DNA of 64,000 nt, taken from assembly GCA_036702975.1 (NCBI GenBank), contig DATNPX010000016.1, positions 248,001 to 312,000 of the forward strand. Direction: 5' to 3'. A model generated the notes under the pieces. It was given only the letters and a program-made list of their open reading frames with translations. It had not been told where the DNA came from and searched no databases. Positions within the stretch are counted from its first letter, which is position 1. Each line of letters opens with the position of its first letter. The position numbers were made by a program, and so were the translations under genes. Below are positions 46,501 to 54,445 of this stretch, piece by piece. This stretch comes from DATNPX01 sp036702975 (lineage in GTDB: Bacteria > Cyanobacteriota > Vampirovibrionia > Obscuribacterales > Obscuribacteraceae).

Positions 46501-48267
46501 CTTACGGGTTTTCAACCAATTTTCGATTTTTGCAACCGCGCGGTCTGTCAGCTTTATGCTCGCTCCTTGAGGTGCAATGACTTCAACAAGCACTTCCGGT
46601 CTATCCGAAATCGGAAAAAACTGTTTTTTCACGACTCCCATCCCGACGATGGCTGCCGCAAAACAACCGACAACGATGCAGGCCACCACATACTTGCCCT
46701 TGATGCACAACTTAACCATGGCGCGAAATGCATTGTAGCCAGGAGTTGTATATATAGATTCAGGTCCACCCTCTGGAGCCTTGATGTTCGGAAGCAGACT
46801 TACGCCGAGATATGGGGTGAAGACAACTGCAACTATCCACGAAGCTAAAAGCGAAAACGCGACAATCCAAAAAATATTGCCCGCATATTCGTTAGCAGCC
46901 GAGTGACCAAACGCGACCGGCATAAGCGAGATAATCGTCACAAGAGTGCCCGATAGCATCGGCGCCGCCGTGTGACTCCATGCATAGCTAGCAGCACGAA
47001 TCCTGTCCCAACCTTCCTCCATTTTAACGACCATAATTTCGATCGCAATGATCGCGTCATCCACAAGTAAACCAAGCCCTAAGATCAGTGCACCAAGTGT
47101 GATGCGGTCAAAAAATCTGCCTGACGACAACATGATGAGAAAAACGGAAGAGAGCGTAAGTGGAATCGCTGCAGCGACCACGATGCCCACGCGCCATCCC
47201 ATACTGAGGAGACTGACGAACATTACAACACTAAGCGCGACCGCGAATTTCAGCATAAATTCGCCGACTGCTTCTCTTATATTCACAGCTTGGTCGGTGA
47301 CGCGTTCCAGCGAGACACCAAAAGGAAGCTCCGCCGCTATTTCCTTGTGCATCTTTTCGAGCGACTCGCCAAGCTCGAGGCCGTTGAAGGCATCTTGCAT
47401 AAATACATTCAACAGAAGAGCTTCTTCGCCATTATGCCTGATGTAGTATTTTGGCGGATCCTCATAGCCCCGCTTAACTTCAGCAATTTTTTCCAAAGAA
47501 AAAGTCTTGTTGTTCGAAACAACCGGCGTTCTCCTGATTTTCTCGAGATCATCAAACGCACCATCCAAGCGAACAAGAATTTGATTGCCGAAAGTCTCCA
47601 CCGACCCTGCCGGAGTTACGACGTTCTGCTTTTCCAAAGCACTGAAGATATCGCGCGCGGAAACGCCAAGATTAGCCAACCGTGCATATGAGAATTCAAC
47701 AAAGATGCGCTCAGGACGTTCTCCCTCAATATTTATTTTTTTGACGCCCGGTACATGCAGTAATCTTTGTCGAATAATTTCCGCCTGCCGAACGAGTTTA
47801 CGCAGCGGCATGCCTTTGCTTTTAACAGAATAGAGAGCAAACGAAACATCGGCATATTCATCGTTGATGAAAGGACCGATTACGCCTTGCGGCAATTTGT
47901 GCGCTTCATCACCGAGCTTTTTGCGCGCCTGATAAAACTGAGGTTCGACTTGATCTTTAGGAATGCTGTCTTTAAGCGTCAACATCAAAAATGCTTGACC
48001 TGGAGTTGTGAACGTTTCTACCCGGTCGTAATATTGCAATTCTTGCAACCTCTTCTCTAGAGGCTCAGCGACTAAATCTTGCATCTCCTGGGCTTTAGCA
48101 CCTGGCCAAACTACCGCGACTGTGAGAACCTTGATCGTGAACAAAGGATCTTCACCGCGGCCCAAGTTGATGAACGAAAAGATTCCGGCTCCGAAGAGTC
48201 CGAGAATCAGAAAAAGCGTGATCGCTTTTTCGCGCACAGCAAGCGCGGACAAGTTGAATGATGCCAT
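43537..48267 (-). CDS. Fusion of RND efflux permease (HAE1/AcrB-like) and TolC-like outer-membrane channel
   Basis: 1576 aa in one frame. Residues 1-1010 are a full RND permease: twelve membrane helices, both periplasmic loop pairs, and the proton-relay Asp pair in GLGLLVDDAIIAIEIMV (TM4). Residues about 1018-1046 (PAKPVIASLVALLILSCNSAQAVA) look like the signal peptide of a separate outer-membrane protein. Residues about 1145-1570 are two OEP domains of the TolC family (LKETLELALERNLDLAITRNLAERD; LQQGLATNLEYLQARTQLSEDRQALIEQQ; RYELGLGTHLDVLTAQRDLTQAQINLATATINY). Permease and channel are normally separate genes. The adaptor gene lies 1 base upstream; the three form a tripartite pump. Signal-peptidase cleavage after AQA could release the channel (inference). 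Confidence 0.93.
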   Translation of the reverse strand: MASFNLSALAVREKAITLFLILGLFGAGIFSFINLGRGEDPLFTIKVLTVAVVWPGAKAQEMQDLVAEPLEKRLQELQYYDRVETFTTPGQAFLMLTLKDSIPKDQVEPQFYQARKKLGDEAHKLPQGVIGPFINDEYADVSFALYSVKSKGMPLRKLVRQAEIIRQRLLHVPGVKKINIEGERPERIFVEFSYARLANLGVSARDIFSALEKQNVVTPAGSVETFGNQILVRLDGAFDDLEKIRRTPVVSNNKTFSLEKIAEVKRGYEDPPKYYIRHNGEEALLLNVFMQDAFNGLELGESLEKMHKEIAAELPFGVSLERVTDQAVNIREAVGEFMLKFAVALSVVMFVSLLSMGWRVGIVVAAAIPLTLSSVFLIMLSSGRFFDRITLGALILGLGLLVDDAIIAIEIMVVKMEEGWDRIRAASYAWSHTAAPMLSGTLVTIISLMPVAFGHSAANEYAGNIFWIVAFSLLASWIVAVVFTPYLGVSLLPNIKAPEGGPESIYTTPGYNAFRAMVKLCIKGKYVVACIVVGCFAAAIVGMGVVKKQFFPISDRPEVLVEVIAPQGASIKLTDRAVAKIENWLKTRKEAEVVTSYLGGGAARFFISYNPELPNPNFAKIVILTKNAEARDRLKHALRAAVANGLAPEARVRVLQLVFGPFTPWPVTFRIMGPDLHTLRLLANQAEDIVRKNPHVRMVNQDWGDPSRTIHFVLDQDRLNLIGLTTNEASEQLQFLLTGYSVTQVREDIRTVDIVARALPKDRLDPARINSLNLTSKSGALVPLTQVGRIEIRPENYILKRRDRTPVISINCDVAEDSQPPDVSAEVRKSLEAFVRNLPAGYRLEVGGDTEEAAKANVAVASVFPLMILLMFTVVIFQVRRFSAMFMVMLTGPLGLCGVVPILILFNQPFGFNAIIGTSALAGILMRNTLILIDQIHINEEHGLDQFHAVVEATVQRSRPVILTALAAVLAFIPLTQSVFWGSMAFTLIGGTAIGTALTLLFLPALFAIWFKVKETNVPAQSPPAKPVIASLVALLILSCNSAQAVASMDDKGDSSRIDDALQATGSPVLQPRQPVEGIEPGRGMPELPERSKSITSKLDATLAGSDELLHARELPTRTPALKALISIRHDLSPLTLESKSVQPVDLKETLELALERNLDLAITRNLAERDCFLHKASRGYFLPDFQTNFTQSWLYGQLGLPYTKNQLFGSNTAGGNSALYTLAFPYSLDITGVRYWLYRGGRIVYGAKQAKHEMQASRARNFANYSDVLKDTSTLYYKLLLAEAILQIRIRAVETSEEQTRFNSEKLQQGLATNLEYLQARTQLSEDRQALIEQQVNRRLAALDLTAYMNYDQSADIRTAKAFVSSARLVSERASIDDLIKMAIENRPELKQYGELLQASKAAIKVASAALKPTVSTGAYVVPTGRTGSNIESLFVASINVNWSLDGLGSVDYNRIRAAKINAKNADLEVDKQVIAVTKEVRASYLKSASSAQVVKETLAQVDSSVEELRSARTRYELGLGTHLDVLTAQRDLTQAQINLATATINYNISQVDLVRSLGLCSVKNLTEAKSLEVN

Positions 48268-48268
48268 T

Positions 48269-49552
48269 TTATTTAGACTCGTGCGGAGGGGTAACTAAAG
48301 CCACTGGGCGAAACTCGCCGTTAGTGATTTTGGTGCGAATTCTTTCGCCAGGGTGCAATAGATGCGCACCTTGAACAACGAGCAAATCATCACCCTTTGG
48401 CCCGGCACTCAGCAACGCATCGTCCTCGCCTAGCACTGAAATCTGAACCGGTTGCAGACGAACGCTCGATGAATTAGGGTCTACAATCCAAACACCTGGA
48501 CCATCACCTTTATCTACAAGCGCCGTCAAAGGAATTCGTATCTCATCACGCGAACGGTTTTCCTCCGGAACCACCGCGACGGTCGCACCAAGCGGTGAAT
48601 TCGCAGCTTCGCCATCTAAAACATACCGAGCCTCAAAAGTTCGAGTACGATGATCAGCCGACTGGGACAATTCACGTAACCTAGCTCTACACGGCTGAAT
48701 CGAAGAGTTGTAGAGAGTGGCGGTCGCATAACTTCCAATTTTGGGGCGAACCGTTTCCGGCAACTCTATCGAAGCTTCTCGTGGACCACTGCGTGCGACT
48801 TTAATGACTGTTTGCCCGGCAGAGACGACATAGCCCGGTTCCGCCAGCACCTCGGTAACAACTCCATCAACATCTGAAATCAGTGTCGAATAGCTGCTTT
48901 CGTTAGCTGCGACATTCGCTTGCGCTTGCAGTGAAGAGGCCAGTTGCTTTGCGGAACGGACTTCAGCTTCAGCGGCAGTGTAATTCGCTCGAGCGCTGTC
49001 TGCAGCAGTTTTGTATTGGTCGTACGATATGTCTGTCACGACACCGACTGCCAGCGCCTTTCTATAACGCTTTTCATCAGCTTCGGCTTGTAATAGACGC
49101 GCTCTAGCCGCTTCGACCGCATGCTCTTTAGACTCTACAGAGCCCTGTTGAGATAGCACCGCATCCTTTCTCGCATCCATCGTGTGCACGAAGTCAGTTC
49201 GATCCATCTTATAAAGGATTTGACCTCGTTTCACGACTTGTCCGGTGTCAACCAATCTTTCGGTTATTTTGCCGGGAACGCGAAATCCAAGCGAACTCTC
49301 AACACGAGCCTTCACGACCCCGGTGTATGAAACAGCCGCACCTCGTCCATGCATCACCTTCATGACCGGGACCAAAGGTGGTTCCAGACGTGGGTCTTCC
49401 TCTGCCTTTTCATGAGCACAACCAGAAAGCGCCACACATAATATTGCCGAAAACAGCAGAGATAAAGCGTCCTTCGGCGTGAGCTTATCGATGACTTTCG
49501 CAAGCCTACCAAATGAGCCAATTCGTACCACTCGGTTCAATTTGCTGTGCAT
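48269..49552 (-). CDS. RND efflux periplasmic adaptor, lipoprotein (MFP family)
   Basis: 427 aa. N-terminal signal with lipobox ILCVALSGC, so lipid-anchored in the periplasm. Barrel-sandwich (lipoyl) halves GFRVPGKITERLVDTGQVVKRGQILYKMD and SDVDGVVTEVLAEPGYVVSAGQTVIKV flank a long alpha-hairpin (residues 120-220); beta-barrel and membrane-proximal domains follow (GATVAVVPEE, ALVDKGDGPGVWIVDP). It links the permease to the outer-membrane channel encoded in the next gene (gap 1 base). ATG 49552 has AAGG 9 nt upstream. The promoter region with three TetR-type sites lies upstream. Confidence 0.95.
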   Translation of the reverse strand: MHSKLNRVVRIGSFGRLAKVIDKLTPKDALSLLFSAILCVALSGCAHEKAEEDPRLEPPLVPVMKVMHGRGAAVSYTGVVKARVESSLGFRVPGKITERLVDTGQVVKRGQILYKMDRTDFVHTMDARKDAVLSQQGSVESKEHAVEAARARLLQAEADEKRYRKALAVGVVTDISYDQYKTAADSARANYTAAEAEVRSAKQLASSLQAQANVAANESSYSTLISDVDGVVTEVLAEPGYVVSAGQTVIKVARSGPREASIELPETVRPKIGSYATATLYNSSIQPCRARLRELSQSADHRTRTFEARYVLDGEAANSPLGATVAVVPEENRSRDEIRIPLTALVDKGDGPGVWIVDPNSSSVRLQPVQISVLGEDDALLSAGPKGDDLLVVQGAHLLHPGERIRTKITNGEFRPVALVTPPHESK

Positions 49553-49634
49553 TTAATTACACCTTAGGGAGGTTTGCCGCATAAAATTGCAGTCCGCAGA
49601 AGCCTAATAAAGCCATATTTATTGCAATTCTGGC

Positions 49635-49726
49635 GTAACGATCGGTTCGGAAAGAATTTGGGACCATTATCTGTAACAGTCGGTTCAATTACAAGCGGTC
49701 AAAACATTATTTGTAACAAACGGTTC
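49635..49726. promoter_or_regulatory. Three repeated putative TetR operator sites between the pump and regulator genes
   Basis: The motif GTAAC-NNN-CGGTTC occurs three times in the same orientation: 49635-49648 (GTAACGATCGGTTC), 49673-49686 (GTAACAGTCGGTTC) and 49713-49726 (GTAACAAACGGTTC), spaced 38 and 40 bases. Its core AACNNNCGGTT is near-palindromic (ideal AACCGNCGGTT). The sites fill the space between the divergent adaptor and TetR genes; the last is 20 bases before the first TetR ATG. Confidence 0.75.
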
Positions 49727-49745
49727 GATAAGGTACACTGCTCTC

Positions 49746-50300
49746 ATGACAAGAAGCAAAAATTTCACTCGCGAAGAAGTGTTGGAAAAAGCAGTGCCCC
49801 TCTTTTGGAAAAAGGGGTTTGCTGAAACGAGTGTTCACGACCTCGAGATCGCGACAGGCGTCAACAAATCGGGTCTCTACTCTGAATTTGCTAGCAAAGA
49901 AGATCTATATCTGGCGACTCTGTCCCACTATCTTACGGAACGCGGGCGCACCGATTGGTTGTCAGATAGACCTCTCGGTTGGAGAAATATCGAGCGGTAT
50001 TTGAATCATGCCGAATACTACACGCGCGATCTGCGTGGATGCCTCATGGTATACGCTATTCGTGAGATACCACTCCTGAGCAAACAAGCTCAAAAGATTC
50101 TTGCTGACTATCACGCCGAAGTGAGAGCCAGAATTCTTGAAAATGTGGTGGCAGAAAAACCAAAAGGCGATGCCAGCAAAATTGCCGATATGATTATGTT
50201 GCTGTTTTCGGGCATTGCTATAATGCAAAATATCCGCAAACGTAACGACGAACCTGGCGCTACCGCAAAAGACTTTATGAACGTACTCAAAAAACTTTGA
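49746..50300 (+). CDS. TetR-family repressor 1
   Basis: 184 aa. N-terminal HTH (FTREEVLEKAVPLFWKKGFAETSVHDLEIATGVNKSGLYSEFASKEDLY) and a helical ligand-binding domain. Same length and about half identical over the HTH with the next gene: a tandem duplication. It is divergent from the efflux operon, with three repeated sites between, so it is the probable local repressor of the pump. Confidence 0.94.
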   Translation: MTRSKNFTREEVLEKAVPLFWKKGFAETSVHDLEIATGVNKSGLYSEFASKEDLYLATLSHYLTERGRTDWLSDRPLGWRNIERYLNHAEYYTRDLRGCLMVYAIREIPLLSKQAQKILADYHAEVRARILENVVAEKPKGDASKIADMIMLLFSGIAIMQNIRKRNDEPGATAKDFMNVLKKL

Positions 50301-50315
50301 TTAGGATCGCCTTCT

Positions 50316-50870
50316 ATGGCAAAGCTCAAAACATTCAAAAGAGATGATGTGCTTGAAGCCGCGATCAAGGTGTTCTGGCGCAAAGGGTTTGCCGATACAA
50401 GTATTCACGATCTCGAACGGGCAACGTCATTGAAAAAATCGAGCCTTTATGCGGAGTTCCAAAACAAGGAAGATTTATTTCTATGCAGCCTCGATCACTA
50501 CTCCAAGACCACATATGGTGCCGGCATTCTCAACCTTCGCCCGCTTGGTTGGCATAATATCGAACGACTATTGAGGATCAGGGTGGAACCAGAAAATGGT
50601 GAGACAGGTTGTTTTGTCATCTACTCAATGAGAGAGTACAGTACTCTTTCCTCCAAAATTCAGAGACATCTAGAGGAGCGAGTAGCTCAGATCAGAGATG
50701 GGTTTTTGAAAAACATCGCCGCTGAACACACAAACCTCGACCCAGAAAAAGTGACAGATATTTTCATGTCTCTGTTTGTTGGATTAGCTTTCAACGACAA
50801 TTTCAGAATGATTGGCATTGATGCGAACCATCCTATTGACGAGATTATGGCGGTCGTCAAATCGCTGTAG
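50316..50870 (+). CDS. TetR-family repressor 2 (tandem paralog)
   Basis: 184 aa; starts 15 bases after TetR 1 with AGGA upstream. HTH FKRDDVLEAAIKVFWRKGFADTSIHDLERATSLKKSSLYAEFQNKEDLF, closely matching its neighbour, with shared GCLMVYAIRE / GCFVIYSMRE in the effector domain. Two paralogs in one operon may form heterodimers or answer to different ligands at the same operators. Confidence 0.94.
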   Translation: MAKLKTFKRDDVLEAAIKVFWRKGFADTSIHDLERATSLKKSSLYAEFQNKEDLFLCSLDHYSKTTYGAGILNLRPLGWHNIERLLRIRVEPENGETGCFVIYSMREYSTLSSKIQRHLEERVAQIRDGFLKNIAAEHTNLDPEKVTDIFMSLFVGLAFNDNFRMIGIDANHPIDEIMAVVKSL

Positions 50871-50954
50871 TCGATAAGTCACAGAAGGCGGTTTGCTTAA
50901 TTGAAAAAGTTTTTTCGATGCATTAATCGACTATTTCCCGCTAGGCAAAATTTT

Positions 50955-51479
50955 CTAAAACCGAAACTTCAATTGCATCGATAGCGCCGGCACAACACCT
51001 TTGACCACGTTCGGAATATAAATGAAGTTAGCGCCGACGTGCTTTTCTTCGATGGATGCTATCGGCATCGCCGCGGGAAAGAAGTTGCCCTTGTTCATAT
51101 CCGGATAGCCATTCAGGGTACCACCGGCGATGCCACCAGAAAATGGGCCCACATGCAGCGGCTTGAACTCCACCATGCCGTAGTAGCTGTTGTGACGAAC
51201 GCTGTTCTTATATTCACCAGCAGCGATGGCCCACGTCTTGCTCTTTTCAAATTCAACTCCAGCGCCGTAGTTGAAATCATTGAATTGATGATTGCGGTCT
51301 GTGGGATGGTAACTGAGCAGTCCAGCATTGAACCACAGGTCGTGCAGAAGGGGCGGCTTCGATTTCTGCTTTGCGTCTGAATGCTTCGCATCCGAACTTA
51401 AAGCCACAAGGTTACAACTCTCAGGTAAGCTATTCGATTTTTGACTTTCAGATTGTGCCTGGCGGATACAAGTGTCCAT
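50955..51479 (-). CDS. Putative small beta-barrel-like protein lacking a signal peptide
   Basis: 174 aa; ATG 51479 with AAAAGGAG upstream. Residues 45-174 alternate polar and aromatic residues in short strands (LWFNAGLLSYHPTD, YGAGVEFEKSKTWAIAAGEYKNS, SYYGMVEFKPL) and end in LSMQLKFRF, a terminal Phe as in outer-membrane barrels. Yet the first 45 residues (MDTCIRQAQSESQKSNSL...) are polar, with no hydrophobic signal. I do not recognise the family with certainty. Either an upstream exon-like signal is lost, or the protein is cytoplasmic and the barrel look is misleading. Confidence 0.55.
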   Translation of the reverse strand: MDTCIRQAQSESQKSNSLPESCNLVALSSDAKHSDAKQKSKPPLLHDLWFNAGLLSYHPTDRNHQFNDFNYGAGVEFEKSKTWAIAAGEYKNSVRHNSYYGMVEFKPLHVGPFSGGIAGGTLNGYPDMNKGNFFPAAMPIASIEEKHVGANFIYIPNVVKGVVPALSMQLKFRF

Positions 51480-51547
51480 AAGCGACTCCTTTTCCGAAGT
51501 AAGATAGTCCTTACAGGCAAAAAAGACGTTTCGAACTTGTTAAATAG

Positions 51548-51575
51548 AAAGCCCGCCGAATACTCGGCAGGCTTT
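51548..51575 (-). terminator. Rho-independent terminator of the AHSA1 operon
   Basis: AAAGCC-C-GCCGA pairs with TCGGC-A-GGCTTT around a 4-base loop, one mismatch, 11 paired bases; on the minus strand it is followed by CTATTT. It lies 21 bases past the AHSA1 stop. Confidence 0.8.
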
Positions 51576-51595
51576 CATTGTTGAGATCAGTGCGT

Positions 51596-52561
51596 TTAGT
51601 TGTTTTCCAGATGGGCTTCGAGTTTGTCGAAAGAGCCAGTCCACCCCTGCGTAACACCTGGTTTCGCATTGATGAAAGTTTGCATTTCCTCCATCGGGGT
51701 CTCACCGTAGCACTTCCATGTCACGGTAACGCGCGTGCGCTTTTTTCCTTCTTCTGCGAGTTGAACAGTGGTCAGCATCTTCGCGGGCCACGTGGACATC
51801 ATCGGATGGCGCGTGAGCTTCTCGTTCTCATCGCAGAAATTCTGAATATAGACGATGCGATCCGGCTTGCGGATCTCGAGATATTCGCAGCGTCCATACA
51901 TTTTCACACCATTTGCCATAGACATCGAATAGAACGATGTGCCACCGGGTTTGATATCGGGTCTAATGAACTCCATTGTGCTACCCGTTGGTCCAAGCCA
52001 CTTCGCAAAGTGCTCCGGGTCAGTCCACATTTCGAACATCAAGTCGATCGGCGCATCAAAACTACGATTGATGACGAATGTCTCTGTTCCTGTGGCTCGC
52101 TTCTCTAAAAATTCCGCCAGCCTATCCCAGGTTGATTCACCACCGGCCATCTTGATGAACTTCCGAGTTTGTTCAGCCGCTTCAGGAGTGGGACACACCA
52201 TCGACATGTCCATAATTGTTTGATTTGGGTTTCCAGCGTTTTCGGAAAAATTTACGGTAACGCGGAAAAGTGGCTTAGTCTCATCGGCACCGCCATGGTC
52301 ATAGTAGAGCTTCTTGTACGGCACCACTTCAAGGTAGTTGGTGACATTCGCGTAATCAACACCGTCCGGTCCGTGCATAGTGAGCCGCCAATGCCCACCC
52401 GTGCGAATCTCTTTGCTGTGCGTCGTTATCGAGAATCCACGCGGTCCCCACCACTGCGAGACTTGGTCTTCATCAGTCCATGCTTCCCATACCGCCTTCA
52501 CCGGCGCATCATAGACACGCACTAGTTTTATCTCGTTGGATTTATTCATTACTGGCATCAT
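51596..52561 (-). CDS. Tandem AHSA1/SRPBCC-domain protein
   Basis: 321 aa with two START-like (AHSA1) domains: residues 5-150 (VRVYDAPVKAVWEAWTDEDQVSQWWGPRGF) and 165-315 (NRSFDAPIDLMFEMWTDPEHFAKWLGP). Each forms a hydrophobic ligand pocket. Single-domain AHSA1 genes often sit in operons with ArsR-type regulators; a fused pair is less common. It overlaps the upstream ArsR gene by about 20 bases, so the two are coupled. ATG 52561 (or the adjacent ATG 52558) follows AAAGGA. Confidence 0.9.
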   Translation of the reverse strand: MMPVMNKSNEIKLVRVYDAPVKAVWEAWTDEDQVSQWWGPRGFSITTHSKEIRTGGHWRLTMHGPDGVDYANVTNYLEVVPYKKLYYDHGGADETKPLFRVTVNFSENAGNPNQTIMDMSMVCPTPEAAEQTRKFIKMAGGESTWDRLAEFLEKRATGTETFVINRSFDAPIDLMFEMWTDPEHFAKWLGPTGSTMEFIRPDIKPGGTSFYSMSMANGVKMYGRCEYLEIRKPDRIVYIQNFCDENEKLTRHPMMSTWPAKMLTTVQLAEEGKKRTRVTVTWKCYGETPMEEMQTFINAKPGVTQGWTGSFDKLEAHLENN

Positions 52562-52907
52562 TCTTTCCTTTTTTGGTGGCGTTTTTCGTGATCGTTTTTA
52601 GATAATCATCGAGGCGATCAAAGCTCTCGTCCCAGAACGTTTTCGCTTCATCCATCCAAGCGACTGCTTCCTTCAAACCGTCTTGCTTCAGCTTGCAAGG
52701 ACGATATTGCGCATCCTTGCTCTTGCTGATCAGTCCGGCTCTTTCTAGAACCTTCAGGTGCTTGGTGACTGCTGGCAGGCTCATGTCCTTGAGAAAGGGC
52801 TTAGCGAGGTCGGAAACGGTGCAATCGCCTTTCGACAACTGCGCCAACATTGCCCTTCTCGTCGGGTCAGCCAATGCTTGAAAAGTCAAACTTAGACTGT
52901 CTTGCAC
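52542..52907 (-). CDS. ArsR-family transcriptional regulator
   Basis: 121 aa. Winged helix LTFQALADPTRRAMLAQLSKGDCTVSDLAKPF ... SLPAVTKHLKVLERAGLISKSKDAQ. No CxCxxC metal site, so it is the non-metal type that partners AHSA1 proteins. It starts at a GTG. A near-perfect palindrome 13 bases upstream suggests autorepression. Operon: ArsR then double AHSA1. Confidence 0.93.
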   Translation of the reverse strand: MQDSLSLTFQALADPTRRAMLAQLSKGDCTVSDLAKPFLKDMSLPAVTKHLKVLERAGLISKSKDAQYRPCKLKQDGLKEAVAWMDEAKTFWDESFDRLDDYLKTITKNATKKGKNDASNE

Positions 52908-53644
52908 CTTAATATACCAATTAGTTAATTAACCAATAGGTTAACTATAACCGAGAGGAATGCGATGGTCAAGATAGCGATTCAACTCTGGGCCGCCCCC
53001 GCTAAACGCAGATTGTTGAAATTTATTATCAGGAAACTTCGACAGCTAAAGGCAAGACGAATGAACGATGCTCCAGCAGGAAACCGAGCGTAGCCAATGG
53101 GCTTTACAGGCTGGCTCTTTTGCTCGCTCAAGATAGTGGCCGGCCCGATAGCGCTGTCGTCGGTATTGTTCTGATCGATTTCCATGATTATTTGGAGCCG
53201 CAGGCTACCGGTGTTAGCTGTGTTAGCCATGCCAGATAGCACTGGACTGCCAGCTTGGCAAGCATGGTCACGAATTTGCAACATTACAATTTCAACTAAC
53301 AACAAGTCAAGTAGCCACTTTTCGAATCCCTAAACCAAGTGATTAGCGCCAATAAATAGAAATATGAAGTGACTAATAGCTGCCCAGATTCAGGGTTTGC
53401 ATTGCTGTGCAAGTTTTGTTTTATTTTTCGGCGCAAATGCAATTTATTAGAACTTGGCTTAATGTGCCCATCTTCATAGATTTGCCGCCATGTCGATTGT
53501 TAGTGTTCGGTGTTCTTATTTCATCAATCCACTCAAGAGAGTCGCCCGTAAAAGCCAACCAGCAAGCCTCACAAGAAGCAAACAGTGCACCCCTTATATG
53601 GTGAGGGGATAAGAACAAATCCTCAAATCTTTGGAGAATGACCA
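52908..53644. other. Gene-poor region
   Basis: 737 bases with no convincing gene. It holds the ArsR operator (52920-52937), a short TGCCA-GCT-TGGCA hairpin near 53250, a T-rich stretch near 53415, and CCCCT...AGGGG (about 53590-53609) in the leader of the metalloprotease gene. Frames at 52982-53305 (-) and 53407-53604 (+) lack ribosome binding sites and family signals. Confidence 0.5.
52920..52937. promoter_or_regulatory. Palindromic operator upstream of the ArsR gene
   Basis: ATTAGTTAATTAACCAAT is an 18-base dyad centred on TTAATTAA with a single mismatched pair. A second GTTAAC lies at 52940-52945. It sits in the promoter of the GTG-started ArsR gene. Confidence 0.65.
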
Positions 53645-54445
53645 ATGAAACGACTAATCATAGCTACCGCAATGATGCTCGGATTTTCGCTAGGAGTGGC
53701 TGAACACGCGCAAGCGCAAACGCCCGAGATCGTCACCTGTACGACCGTTGGCGGTACTAATCTTGGCACCCGCTTTCAAGTGTGCAACGGCAACCAGTCG
53801 CCTGCAATCGATTCGGGCGACACCAGTGCAGTAGCTGCGGCCTTCAATGCGTTGCCGACCTCGTTCACCAACTCGGTCGGAAATGTTCTAAAGACCTACA
53901 TGACGAATCTATATACCAACGGGGACTACGACGGCGAGGGTAAGGGCGTTTACGGCGCCGTTTACCTCTTCTATTCGCCGGCTGAATATCAAGCTTGGAT
54001 CAAAACCAAGACCAACGCCAAAGCTATACCGAGCGATCAGTACGCTTCCGCCGGAGCAGTTACTGCAATCGATGCCACCACATATCAGGCGGACTACACC
54101 ATCGTCTTTAAGGTTCCAGGAACCGGATACAACCAGGGCGATGGTACTAACGGCCAGAACAACCTTACTCCGCTCACAGTTCATGAATTCGGGCACTGGG
54201 CGGATTATCTCTACCGGAGTCTTGTCTCGGGGCAAAAAGTTCTCTCGAACTCCGGGCTAGGAACTGGGATTTTTGGTAAAGAGTATGGTCGCGACTTGGC
54301 CACACTCGATGCCGCTGCCGTGTATCCGTGCTCTCCTCCTAACATGAACCCGGGTGTCTTTGCGGGACGAGCCGACTCGTTCGTCACCGTTCACAACGGA
54401 AACATGCCTTACTTCATCTGCAGCGGCAAAAATGTGTTCGCATGA
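53645..54445 (+). pseudogene. Secreted zinc metalloprotease, N-terminal part (frameshifted)
   Basis: 266 codons. Signal peptide (MKRLIIATAMMLGFSLGVAEHAQA), then a catalytic site VHEFGHWADYLYRSL (His180, Glu181, His184). The frame ends at TGA 54443-54445 soon after CSGKNVFA. The next frame (54442-54840) continues with ELFAEAFSAG, the kind of segment that supplies the third zinc ligand (Glu) in such proteases, so both parts belong to one protein of about 400 aa. The break falls at an A5 run (54428-54432): one extra A, or a -1 slip there, restores a single frame. It may be a true mutation, a sequencing error or programmed frameshifting; the 4-base ATGA overlap also allows coupled translation of two chains. 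Confidence 0.75.

Noticed and set aside
46237..46848. Frame of 203 codons opposite the RND gene
   Set aside because: Antisense to a conserved permease region; composition is His/Cys/Arg-rich noise.
49691..49703. Fourth TetR-like site ACAAGCGGTCAAA
   Set aside because: Shares only CGGT with the three good copies.
52982..53305. Minus-strand frame of 107 codons
   Set aside because: No Shine-Dalgarno, no recognisable motifs, unlikely composition; kept only as part of the gene-poor region.
53407..53604. Plus-strand frame of 65 codons before the metalloprotease gene
   Set aside because: No start signals; overlaps hairpins in the leader.
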